Shown here: positions 50,588 to 59,387 of the stretch, in pieces | Layout: each line of letters begins with the position of its first letter | Position numbering within the stretch: the stretch's first letter is position 1 | The notes under the pieces: model-generated | Told to the model about the DNA's origin: nothing | Seen by the model: only the letters and a program-made list of their open reading frames with translations | Databases searched by the model: none | Source: Gimesia algae | Lineage (GTDB): Bacteria > Planctomycetota > Planctomycetia > Planctomycetales > Planctomycetaceae | Direction of reading: 5' to 3' | Assembly (NCBI RefSeq): GCF_007746795.1 | Contig: NZ_CP036343.1 | Span: forward strand, 7,073,029-7,137,028 | DNA: 64,000 nt | Program-made: the position numbers and the translations under genes

Positions 50588-52045
50588 TTACAGCCTGAAC
50601 AGTATTTTAGATAGAAAACTCGCTTCGGCAGGAGGTAATAAAATGGATTCGGGCTTCTTCAGATCGGCGAGCAGAAACTCGGCTGCCTGAATTCCGCTGC
50701 GAACGGCGCCTTCCATAGTGGCAGGCCAGCCAGTGGAAGTCCAGTCTCCTGCCAGATACAACCCGTCGACTTCCGTACGCTGAGACGGGCGGAGTTGTTC
50801 CACGCCGGGCTGAACGGAAAAGACGGCCTGATGCTCGGTGACCATGCGGCTGTGCAGCAGTTCTGCCGAGTTCGCTTCCGGCCAGATCATCGCCAGTTCA
50901 GCGACGACTTCACTGATGATCTCTGACTGCGAACGTCCCTGCCGTGCAGACCCTGTCAGTTCATGGCTGGCGGAGATGACGATCTGGTAGTAGTAGCCTG
51001 CATCTGTCTTCGCGTCCTGCATCAGGCGACTGCGGTTGAACATCCACTGCGAGAGCGTGTCTACGAAGACGGCATGCGGGAGGCTGGTGATCTCGCGATC
51101 GAACCAGAGATGGACGCTGGTGATGGGCGCGGATTCGAGCTGTTGAATGCGGGTCATTTTTTCGCGCCCCGGAAACTCTGCAGGCAAGAGATCAACAACC
51201 CGCTGGTGAGGAACGGCGAGTACGACCCGCGGACAGTCGATTTCGGTTCCGTCGCGTAATTGAATTCCGGTGACCTGCTGCCCGTCGATCCGGATGTTTT
51301 CGACACCAGCCTGCAGGGATATTTTTGTGCCACGCTGTTTGAGATAGTCCTGAATGACCGTGCCATACAAGTGTTCGAGGGGAACGGTGGGAATCAATAC
51401 CTGCCAGCTGTCGCGTGCTCTGAGAAAGCCATCGACGAAGACCTTCCGGGCATGGGAAAGGCTGATTCGATCAAGGCTTTCGCTCAAAGCGCTGACGAGG
51501 ACCACATTCCAGAAACGATTTATGACAGTGGAAGCTTGACCGTGTTCGGCGAGCCAGCCAGCGATGGTGGGTTCCTTGTCGGGATCAATTTTTGCAAGCG
51601 CCAATTGCTTGAGACCGCGGGCGAGCTGGATTTTTTCAGGCCAGGAAAGATAGGAGAGACCGCCGAACGCAGGCAGCAGATGCAGGGGGGCAGGCAGCAG
51701 TGGGTTGGCGGCAAAGCGATTGACTTTGAGATTTCGGCCCTTCGAATCGGGGCCGATAGAATCGGGGCCGATGAAATAGAGTTCTGACGCGCGCTGGAAG
51801 GAATTGGCAATACCGACGGTTTCACAGAAGCGGTTGAATTCAACACAGCAACCCATGCTGACATGCTGGCAGTTATCGATAAGCTGTTCCGACTGCTTGT
51901 CGGCGAAGGAACTGGCACGGCCGCCTAATCGGGGACGCGACTCATACAGGGAGACGGGGATCTCGCGATCTGCGAGTGTGACTGCACAGGCCAGTCCGGC
52001 CAGACCGCCTCCGATGATGACAACTTCTGACTGACTGGTTCTCAA
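50588..52045 (-). CDS. hpnE: hydroxysqualene dehydroxylase HpnE
   Basis: The 485-aa FAD-dependent oxidoreductase of the squalene/phytoene-desaturase superfamily carries out the last step from farnesyl diphosphate to squalene in bacteria that use HpnC/D/E. Visible are the dinucleotide site VVIIGGGLAGLACAVTLADRE, the RPRLGGRASSF segment, the LIDNCQHVSMGC motif and the C-terminal FAD motif GLYLAGDWTSTGWPATMEGAVRSG. It carries an in-frame tandem of 15 bp (51744-51773), giving IGPDS twice. No hpnC or hpnD is in view; an HpnN-like RND exporter lies 4.6 kb away. Confidence 0.88.
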   Translation of the reverse strand: MRTSQSEVVIIGGGLAGLACAVTLADREIPVSLYESRPRLGGRASSFADKQSEQLIDNCQHVSMGCCVEFNRFCETVGIANSFQRASELYFIGPDSIGPDSKGRNLKVNRFAANPLLPAPLHLLPAFGGLSYLSWPEKIQLARGLKQLALAKIDPDKEPTIAGWLAEHGQASTVINRFWNVVLVSALSESLDRISLSHARKVFVDGFLRARDSWQVLIPTVPLEHLYGTVIQDYLKQRGTKISLQAGVENIRIDGQQVTGIQLRDGTEIDCPRVVLAVPHQRVVDLLPAEFPGREKMTRIQQLESAPITSVHLWFDREITSLPHAVFVDTLSQWMFNRSRLMQDAKTDAGYYYQIVISASHELTGSARQGRSQSEIISEVVAELAMIWPEANSAELLHSRMVTEHQAVFSVQPGVEQLRPSQRTEVDGLYLAGDWTSTGWPATMEGAVRSGIQAAEFLLADLKKPESILLPPAEASFLSKILFRL

Positions 52046-52131
52046 CGGATCATCCTGACGAACTCTACTGATATATTAAGAAAACGAGTCTGGCCTGAAC
52101 ATTGGATCTGTATTTTCTGACGCGGCTGACC

Positions 52132-52203
52132 TAGACTATGTACAGTTTTACTGTAGCTTCTCCAGAAGCATCTGGACCGAGTCTCATAATTGGCCCGAGT
52201 CTA
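52132..52203 (-). repeat. dispersed intergenic repeat, copy 4 (opposite orientation)
   Basis: Read on the minus strand: GACTCGGTCCAGATGC, TCTGGAGAAGCTACAG, TAAAACTGTACATAGTC. The core matches copies 1-3; the outer left part is diverged. It lies between the hpnE start and the comF start. Confidence 0.65.
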
Positions 52204-52297
52204 ATATTACGAGAGGTGCTAAAATAAAATGTGCTGCGATCCAGTATGTGAGGATATCGAAAAATCAATCTGATCCTAGTGGTGACTCTACGAAAAC

Positions 52298-53056
52298 ATG
52301 AAATATCCGGGGATTGAGCGACTACAGCGTTTTTCAACACGCTGGCTGCAGACGGGACGCAACTTTCTGTATCCGCCCCGCTGTACTCTGTGTGGCATTG
52401 AAGCCGTATGTACCGGCGTGAGTTGTGGAGAACAGATTGAAGAAATTGTGCCTGTGCTCTCTCGGGTCTGTCAGCGGTGCGGCGCTCCAGTGGGCCCGCA
52501 TCTGGAGACTTCCGGAGGCTGTATTGATTGTCGAAGTGAGAAATTCGAGTTTGAGCGGGCGGTCGCGCTGGGGAAATATGAAGGTGCGTTACAGGAATTC
52601 ATTCTCAATCTGAAGCAGAACCATGGCGCGTATCTGGGGGGTGGGCTGGCGAATCTGCTGTATTATCGGAATCAGGATTTCTTTGAGCAACTGGGGGTAG
52701 AACTGGTTGTTCCGGTCCCATTGCACTGGACATCCCGTCTGCGTCGCTCCCATAATCCGGCCAGTATCATCGCAGAGGCCCTGTCACACCGCTTGCAAGC
52801 GAAATACAGCGGGAATATACTCGCCAAACGAAAGAAGACTCCCCCACAGACCAGTTTGTCTCCTCAGAAGCGGAGAACGAATCTACGAGACGCCTTTCAT
52901 GTCCGTAGGCCCGGTCGGGTTAGTGACTTACGAATATTACTGGTTGATGATGTCATGACGACAGGATCAACTGCGAATGCTGCGACTCGTGCCCTTCTGC
53001 AGGCAGGTGCCAGCAAAATCAACGTTGCAGTCATAGCCAGAGCGCCGCGTATATGA
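52298..53056 (+). CDS. ComF-family phosphoribosyltransferase-like protein
   Basis: The 252-aa protein has an N-terminal zinc-ribbon-like region (PPRCTLCGIEAVC, VCQRCGAPVG, CIDCRSEKF) and a type I phosphoribosyltransferase domain with the PRPP loop ILLVDDVMTTGSTANAATRAL. ComF proteins are required for DNA uptake in transformable bacteria; elsewhere their role is unclear. It is followed closely by DUF502 and hemC in the same direction. The start is the ATG at 52298. Confidence 0.9.
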   Translation: MKYPGIERLQRFSTRWLQTGRNFLYPPRCTLCGIEAVCTGVSCGEQIEEIVPVLSRVCQRCGAPVGPHLETSGGCIDCRSEKFEFERAVALGKYEGALQEFILNLKQNHGAYLGGGLANLLYYRNQDFFEQLGVELVVPVPLHWTSRLRRSHNPASIIAEALSHRLQAKYSGNILAKRKKTPPQTSLSPQKRRTNLRDAFHVRRPGRVSDLRILLVDDVMTTGSTANAATRALLQAGASKINVAVIARAPRI

Positions 53057-53128
53057 CTATAGAAAATCAAATCTCCACACGAGACGGTTGCTGTCAGCGT
53101 GGATACAACAGACAAGGTAAGTACCTCG

Positions 53129-54316
53129 ATGGATGCGAGTACCACTCCTCCTGATAATAATCCTGCTCAGAAGCCGGAGAAAAGAAAGATTGGCAGAAAC
53201 CATCGATTTTTTCTGCGCGGGCTGGCCATCAGTCTGCCTCCAATTCTGACGCTGGTGATTGTGATCTGGGTCGCCGGGATTGTGAACGACTACATTATCA
53301 CGCCGACAACGACCACGGTGCGATACTGTATTGCGTACTTCACAGACGATTCTCAGCCCCGTGATAATTTTGTGGAAATGGAAAACCTGCCCCCGCTGGA
53401 ATACTGCCGCAAAGATTATCTGATCAGCAGAAAAGATGTGGACAAGATCAGAGCGCTCGAGTTGGAAGCCGGATCTCAACCTGTCAACCGAAATAAGCTC
53501 AGCGCTTACGCCTGGGTCCCCTTTGGCGATCGTGCGGTCAAGTATGTCGATTATCGTGAAGTCGCCAAGCGCATCCGTGAATCGGATATGCCGACGACCG
53601 CGATGGGCCTGTATATGGAACTGGCAACGACTCGCTGGTTTAAAAGTCTGTTTCACTTAAGTGCCGTGGCAGTCGCATTGACCATTGTCGCGCTGTACTT
53701 CCTGGGACGTTTCGTGACCGCGCGCATTGGTGCCTGGATGGTCGTGAAATTTGAGCAGGGTGTGCTGGCAAAACTGCCTGTCGTGAGCAATGTGTATTCT
53801 TCGGTCAAACAGGTCACCGACTTTTTCTTCAGTGAACGAACCGTGGATTACAGTCGCGTAGTGGCAGTAGAATATCCCAGGCGGGGTATCTGGTCGCTGG
53901 GTTTTGTCACCGGCGACAGTATGCTGGAGATGACGGTCACGGCCGGAGAGCCTCTGGTGGCGATCCTGATCCCGACCTCCCCGATGCCTGTGACCGGCTA
54001 TACGATGAGTGTGCCTAAAAGTGAAATCGTCGATTTAAATATTACCGTGGATCAGGCCTTCCAGTTCTGCCTGTCCTGTGGTGTTCTAGTGCCGCCACAG
54101 CAGCGGGTCACTGATGACCTGCTGCGGGAAGAGCTGGGAAAGCGTCTGCTGGGAGATCGTAAGCTGGCGGGATTCAAAGTCCAGATTGCTCCTCCGATCC
54201 CAACCACACAGACGTCGACAATTGAGAGCGAACACACAACAACAAAGGAAAAGCCGGAAGATCCTAATGGTTCCGAGTCTGAAACTCCGAACCAGCCACC
54301 CGAGGATTCCAAGTAA
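53129..54316 (+). CDS. DUF502 membrane protein
   Basis: The 395-aa protein has two membrane segments (FFLRGLAISLPPILTLVIVIWVAG at about 35-58 and LSAVAVALTIVALYFLGRFV at about 180-200). The DUF502 signature includes LPVVSNVYSSVKQVTDFFF, FRRVVAVEYPRRGIWSLGFVTG-like sequence and IPTSPMPVTGYTMSVPKSEIVDL. The C-terminal ~70 residues are Thr/Pro/Glu-rich and likely disordered. Families with this domain are conserved but of unknown role. The ATG at 53129 has AAGG upstream; the frame also opens at a GTG (53099). It sits between comF and hemC in one apparent transcript. Confidence 0.87.
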   Translation: MDASTTPPDNNPAQKPEKRKIGRNHRFFLRGLAISLPPILTLVIVIWVAGIVNDYIITPTTTTVRYCIAYFTDDSQPRDNFVEMENLPPLEYCRKDYLISRKDVDKIRALELEAGSQPVNRNKLSAYAWVPFGDRAVKYVDYREVAKRIRESDMPTTAMGLYMELATTRWFKSLFHLSAVAVALTIVALYFLGRFVTARIGAWMVVKFEQGVLAKLPVVSNVYSSVKQVTDFFFSERTVDYSRVVAVEYPRRGIWSLGFVTGDSMLEMTVTAGEPLVAILIPTSPMPVTGYTMSVPKSEIVDLNITVDQAFQFCLSCGVLVPPQQRVTDDLLREELGKRLLGDRKLAGFKVQIAPPIPTTQTSTIESEHTTTKEKPEDPNGSESETPNQPPEDSK

Positions 54317-54397
54317 TCTGAGCCTCTGGTGCATAACCGGCATGGCGACTGAGCCGCTAATCGAACGTAATTTTGAGTAGAAGTGGAAAGTGGAGTG

Positions 54398-55354
54398 ATG
54401 GACCAGAGGTCTGAAGAACGTCCTTTACGGATTGCAACCCGTGCCAGCAACCTGGCGCTATGGCAAGCCTACTACGTTTCAGATCTGCTGAAAAAGCAGA
54501 CCAGTGAACGTCCGATTGAAATCGTGCACATCACATCGGAAGGGGACCGCGATCTGACGTCGCCTCTCTCAGAATTCGGGGGACTGGGTGTCTTTACCCG
54601 CGAAGTACAGAAAGCAGTGCTGGATGGTCGCGCCGATTTAGCCGTCCACAGTCTAAAAGATCTGCCTACAGAACAGGCGCCCGGATTACAGCTGGCGGGC
54701 ATCCCGGAACGGGGACCTCTCTACGATGTACTGATTTTCCCACAGGGGTCAGATGCAGTAACGAGCATTGCCGCATTGCCTGCTGCAGCGAGGATTGGCA
54801 CTGGCAGTCTGCGAAGACGCGCACAACTGCTGCATCAGCGCAACGATCTGCAGATGCTGGAAGTGCGCGGCAATGTGGAAACCCGTCTCAAAAAACTGGA
54901 CTCAGGGGAATACGATGCGCTCTGCCTGGCAGAAGCCGGTATGGTACGACTGGAGTTGCTCGAACAGCGGGCTTCCCTGCTGCTGCAGCCTCCGGAAGTC
55001 TATCCGGCGGTAGGACAGGGCGCACTGGGAATCGAATGTCGGACGGATGACAGTGAAACGGCAGTGTTGCTGACCGGCTTGTCTGATCCGTCCACGCAGG
55101 CGGCAACAACTGCGGAACGGAGCCTGCTGGCATTTCTGCGTGCTGGCTGCCATGCACCCATTGGAAGTCTGTCTCAGGTGTCAGACGACCAGTTGACTCT
55201 GGAAGCGGTCGTGTTGAGTGCCGATGGACAGGAACGGATTTGTGCTTCGGTCACCGGCTCATTTTCCGAAGCTGAGGAAATCGGCGTGAAGGTCGCTCAA
55301 GCGCTGCTGGCAGACGGTGCAGGTCGGTTGATTTCGGGAACAGAAGATTCCTGA
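54398..55354 (+). CDS. hemC: hydroxymethylbilane synthase (porphobilinogen deaminase)
   Basis: The 318-aa enzyme assembles four porphobilinogens into hydroxymethylbilane in tetrapyrrole synthesis. Motifs are IATRASNLALWQAYYV, HSLKDLPTEQAPGLQLAGIPER (active-site Asp), IGTGSLRRRAQLLH, VRGNVETRLKKLD and the cofactor-attachment Cys in FLRAGCHAPIGSL. The length is typical. The start at 54398 is preceded by a purine-rich GGAAAG; a GTG at 54383 is an alternative. It follows DUF502 by 81 bp; the rest of the haem pathway is not in the window. Confidence 0.95.
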   Translation: MDQRSEERPLRIATRASNLALWQAYYVSDLLKKQTSERPIEIVHITSEGDRDLTSPLSEFGGLGVFTREVQKAVLDGRADLAVHSLKDLPTEQAPGLQLAGIPERGPLYDVLIFPQGSDAVTSIAALPAAARIGTGSLRRRAQLLHQRNDLQMLEVRGNVETRLKKLDSGEYDALCLAEAGMVRLELLEQRASLLLQPPEVYPAVGQGALGIECRTDDSETAVLLTGLSDPSTQAATTAERSLLAFLRAGCHAPIGSLSQVSDDQLTLEAVVLSADGQERICASVTGSFSEAEEIGVKVAQALLADGAGRLISGTEDS

Positions 55355-55535
55355 ATCTCCTGCCAGCAGTTCACTGGTGGATGTCAAGCCTGAAAAAGAC
55401 CTGTAAATTATTTCCCTATTCTTAAATAAATCGCTGTGTATCATATGTCGATTCTGCGGGGCAGATGCGTTATACTCTGAGCATAAATGGACTGCCTCTC
55501 AATAACGTAATCAGGAAGTGCGGAAGGATCGAGAC

Positions 55536-56657
55536 ATGGAACGTCACCCTTATCGCCCCGGCTTATCCGGGATCGTTGCTACTGAGACTGAGATCTCTCA
55601 GACTCAAGAAGGACTTACTTATCGGGGTTATCCGATTGATGAACTGGCACGAGGAGCGGCCTTCATCGAAGTTGCCTACCTGCTGTTGCACGGCGAACTA
55701 CCCAGCCATGAGCAACTGGCTGATTTTCAGACACTGCTGATTGAAACCGGCTCGCTGCCTCAACCTGTCATGGTGGCGGTTCAGGCAATCCCCCCCCACA
55801 TCGACATGATGGAAGTGATTCGCAGTGGCGTGAGCCTGCTGGCGCACTTTGATCCGCAGATGGAGTATGGCGTATTCCAGTCGGAAGTTTCTAACGCTCA
55901 ATACCTGCTGGCGATGCTGCCTCAGCTGATTGCGTATCGTTATCACCAGGTGCGCGGCTCCCGTCTGATAGAACCAAACTTTCATCACTCTTACGCAGGC
56001 AGCTTCTGGTATATGCTGAAAGGGGATGAACCTACGCAGCTGGAAGAAGAGGCGTTTAATGCGGCTCTGATTATCAATGCGGACTACGGATTGTCCCCCT
56101 CGACTTTTGCCGCACGGGTTGTGGCGTCGACGGGCAGCCCGCTGTACTCTGCGGTCTGTTCGGCCATCGGTTCCATTAATGGTCAGCTACACTGCAGTTG
56201 CGGAACGGGCGTGCTGGATGTACTGCAGGAAGCGATGCAATCGGGTAATGCCGAGGAATGGGTTTGTCAGGAAATCACCAAGGGACGGCGTGTTCTCGGA
56301 TTTGAAAACTCGCATCACAAGCCCCGCGACCCCCGTTCTGCGGTTCTGAAATCATATTGTGTTCAGCTGGCAGACGCGTTGGGACAGAACGAGATGGAAA
56401 ACGCTGCTGATACCATCGAAGAGATCATGGGAAAAATCCAAAAGGTACATCCCCGGGTGGAATGGTATGCCAGTCGTCTGCTGCATTATCTGGGTTTCGA
56501 ACCGGAATTGTTTACTCCGATTTTTTCTGTTTCGCGGCTTATTGGCTGGGTCGCTCATATTATTGAGCAGAGTGAGAATAATCACCTGTATCAGCCGCTG
56601 TCTCGATATGTGGGCATGGACCAGCGTAAATACAAGCCACTTCCCTTACGCAGCTGA
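55536..56657 (+). CDS. citrate synthase family protein with replaced active-site residues
   Basis: The 373-aa homologue of bacterial type II citrate/methylcitrate synthases starts YRPGLSGIVATETEISQTQEGLTYRGYPIDELA and keeps the fold throughout. Key residues differ. The oxaloacetate-site HADH segment is NADY (residues 181-184), the catalytic His of GFGHRV is Asn in GFENSHHK (258), and the catalytic Asp of NVDFYSG is Glu in RVEWYAS (309). His219 in NGQLHCS is kept, and so is Arg in SVSRLIGW. It may use another substrate or be a regulator. An AAGGA precedes the ATG at 55536. Its 3' end overlaps the exporter gene's 3' end by 12 bases. Confidence 0.85.
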   Translation: MERHPYRPGLSGIVATETEISQTQEGLTYRGYPIDELARGAAFIEVAYLLLHGELPSHEQLADFQTLLIETGSLPQPVMVAVQAIPPHIDMMEVIRSGVSLLAHFDPQMEYGVFQSEVSNAQYLLAMLPQLIAYRYHQVRGSRLIEPNFHHSYAGSFWYMLKGDEPTQLEEEAFNAALIINADYGLSPSTFAARVVASTGSPLYSAVCSAIGSINGQLHCSCGTGVLDVLQEAMQSGNAEEWVCQEITKGRRVLGFENSHHKPRDPRSAVLKSYCVQLADALGQNEMENAADTIEEIMGKIQKVHPRVEWYASRLLHYLGFEPELFTPIFSVSRLIGWVAHIIEQSENNHLYQPLSRYVGMDQRKYKPLPLRS

Positions 56658-58922
56658 TTTAACCTTGTCTTTATAGAACAGTCGCAAGAGGATTGGCAGC
56701 AGAACCAGCGACCCCAGCATGCCGCCGACCATGGCAACGCTGACCAGTGCACCGAAATAGATCAACGGAATAAAGTGTGAAAGCGTAAGCACGCTGAAGC
56801 CAGCCACCAGCGCACAGGTGGCAAAGATGATGGCCCGGCCCACCCCACGGTGAGTCCGCCGAATCGCATCAACGACCGATGCACCCCGTGAACGTTCCCG
56901 TAGAAAGCCGGTGATAAAGTGAATGCTGGAATCGGTCGTTAAACCCATCGAAACACTGGCAATCATGGCGGTGCCAATATTGAGGGGTAAATTGAACCAG
57001 CCCATTGCACCGACGACCAGTATGATGGGAAATAGATTGGGAATCATGGAGATAATGCCGATTTTAAGGCTGCGAAAGGCAACCGTCATCATTGCCAGAA
57101 TGCTGGCCCCCGCGAGTAGAAAGCTGAAGAGCTGATCGTTCAGCAAGCTGTCGATCAGATAGGCCAGCAGGATAAAAATGCCCGCTGCCTTGCCGGATTC
57201 GGCGGTTTCCACATCAGAACTATCTGTTTTTTCTGTGACTTTCGAACCGGGGAAATGTTTTTTTGCCAGCGCATCGACTTTATCGATGAGCGAGAGCTTT
57301 TCTTCTGCAGACTGACGTTCGAGAGCCCGCAGCACAATTCGCATTCTCCCTTTTTCGGAGTTATACAGACTGCTTTCAAAATCGGGCTGGAGAGTTTTGA
57401 TGGAATCGAGTTTGGACTGAAGCGGATCAGAGGCGAATGGAATTTTCGGGATAAAATCCAGCGTATCGGTAATCGAAATGACTTTGGTCAACTGCTGCTT
57501 GCCTGGCGGATTGACCTGTTGCAGATCGCTGGCCAGTGCGCGGACCCGATCCAGGTAGTCATCATTCAACTGAGGAGGAGCCGGGAAGTTGACTTCCCAG
57601 GTCGAGGCACCGCCCAGTCGCGTTTCCACAAAATTGAGGGCCTTGACAATATCACTGGAGTCGCGAAAGTTCTTACTGAAATCGGTTTCCACTGTCAGGC
57701 GAGAGAAGCCAGCTGCGGCAAACAGGACGAGCAGAACAGTTCCCGAGAGAATCAATCGAGGGTACTGCTCTGTTCCCAGACAGACTTTTTTAAGGATGCG
57801 TTCCAGCCCCTGTTCGGAAGAATGTTTGAGGGGTGCACTGAGATAACCCAGGGAAATTCCGCCTGGCAGTAAAACCGTTGCTGCGATCAGCACCATCATA
57901 GTACCAATGGCCATCATAATTCCGAAGCTGCGAACAGGTGCAATCTCACTGGAGAGCAGCGATGCGAATCCAGCGGCTGTAGTAGCACAGGTCCAGAAAA
58001 TCGCGGGCAGAAGTTCGACCATCGTCTGGCGAATGGCCCGTGGTCGCGAGATATTATTGCGCTGCAGTTCCTGGAAGTGGACTGCGACGTGCGCCACTGT
58101 TGCGATGCCGATAATCGTCACCAGTGAATTGAGCATAGAGCTGACCATACTGAGCTGAAAGTGTCCCAGCACGAGAATGGCTTCGGTCCAGAGAATCGAG
58201 CAGATCACTACCAGTAACGGCAGCATGACCCACCGCAGGCGTCGAAACAATAGAAACAGAACCAGCGCCAGCAGATTCAGCGAAACTTTGAACAGGATGT
58301 TGCCGTCTTCTTCAACATAGCGGAACATATCGTGTACCTGCACGGGTTCGCCGACGACATAGGCTTGAGGCGAGTGTCCCTCAGCCAGTTGACGAATGCG
58401 ACGGAATGTTTCTCCACGGGAAACCGGAGAATCCTCTTCGGGTAGCAGCCTGAGCACGATAGCTGTGGTCTGATTATCATCGCCAATCAAGACCCCGCGG
58501 AAGAGCTCGGTCATCTCATCCTGTTTTCTTCTAATCAGGGCGCGGAGAAAGAAGTTGAGTTTAGGAGGCGAGAGTGCATCAGCGAGATTCTGGGTAACTT
58601 CCGCATTCACGCCAGGAACTTTACTGAGATCCTGCGAGAACCTGCGGACTTCGAGGAGCCCTTCTGGCTCGAGCAGTTCGGGGGTGGTATACGCGACGAA
58701 GACAAATTCATCACCGCCGAACAATCTCTTACTTTCAAGATAATCGAGCAGGTGTGGATCATCTTTCGAATAGAGTGATTCGATCGACTGTTCAAAAGAG
58801 AGCTGAGAAGCAGGGTAGATGGCCAGTCCGGTCAGGACCATGAAAATCAGCAGCAAAATCCAGCGCAGCTTGTAGAGATAATCTACCAACGATTCCAGCC
58901 AGCGCTGCGGGTGACTACTCAT
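56646..58922 (-). CDS. RND/MMPL-family exporter
   Basis: The 758-aa membrane protein of the MMPL/SSD type (resembling HpnN-like hopanoid exporters) has ~12 membrane segments in two halves. The first helix is LYKLRWILLLIFMVLTGLAIYPA; the porter-loop region follows with SIESLYSKDDPHLLDYLES and FVFVAYTTPELLEP; the half-way membrane block holds LNSLVTIIGIATVAHVAVHF; the second half has IGTAMIASVSMGLTTDSSIHFITG. These two segments form the paired RND core. The protein is expected to use the proton gradient to move lipids. A link to hpnE nearby is suggestive only. Confidence 0.85.
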   Translation of the reverse strand: MSSHPQRWLESLVDYLYKLRWILLLIFMVLTGLAIYPASQLSFEQSIESLYSKDDPHLLDYLESKRLFGGDEFVFVAYTTPELLEPEGLLEVRRFSQDLSKVPGVNAEVTQNLADALSPPKLNFFLRALIRRKQDEMTELFRGVLIGDDNQTTAIVLRLLPEEDSPVSRGETFRRIRQLAEGHSPQAYVVGEPVQVHDMFRYVEEDGNILFKVSLNLLALVLFLLFRRLRWVMLPLLVVICSILWTEAILVLGHFQLSMVSSMLNSLVTIIGIATVAHVAVHFQELQRNNISRPRAIRQTMVELLPAIFWTCATTAAGFASLLSSEIAPVRSFGIMMAIGTMMVLIAATVLLPGGISLGYLSAPLKHSSEQGLERILKKVCLGTEQYPRLILSGTVLLVLFAAAGFSRLTVETDFSKNFRDSSDIVKALNFVETRLGGASTWEVNFPAPPQLNDDYLDRVRALASDLQQVNPPGKQQLTKVISITDTLDFIPKIPFASDPLQSKLDSIKTLQPDFESSLYNSEKGRMRIVLRALERQSAEEKLSLIDKVDALAKKHFPGSKVTEKTDSSDVETAESGKAAGIFILLAYLIDSLLNDQLFSFLLAGASILAMMTVAFRSLKIGIISMIPNLFPIILVVGAMGWFNLPLNIGTAMIASVSMGLTTDSSIHFITGFLRERSRGASVVDAIRRTHRGVGRAIIFATCALVAGFSVLTLSHFIPLIYFGALVSVAMVGGMLGSLVLLPILLRLFYKDKVKSAA

Positions 58923-59387
58923 AAGGAAAGACCATATCCTGCTGCCTGTCTGGCATTCAATACATAACTACGCGGCCCGTTGCTATGATACAGGAATACT
59001 TCCGATGTTCACGCAACCCATCTACTCTAGTCGAACTATAGCCCACAGAAGCCATGATTTCATAACAAAGTGTACGTTTTTTACAACGTGTTGATTTTTT
59101 TCACCCTGCATACTTCAGAACCATCAGCATCGATATTTCCAGATATCTGGATCATTCCGCGCCGCACTCTTGCACAGTCCCTATAGCCGGCAGAAATCTC
59201 ATAAAACCCCATCTCATGTCTGGAGTGTCCCCTTGTTTCTGACGTACGAGACCTGCATACTTGATTGCAGTCTCCTCCCGGTTAACTGCCGTGTCAGCTT
59301 AGCCTTGGGAATCAAAGTGCCAGCTTTGCAAAACGCAAAAATCTAGCGGCCTGACTCAGAAACCGCTGTCTACGCCTCTTTGGATTG
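58923..59387. other. gene-free interval between divergent exporter and glycosyltransferase genes
   Basis: 465 bp without a coding frame of note. The promoters of both flanking genes should lie here. I see no repeat or hairpin of note. Confidence 0.45.
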
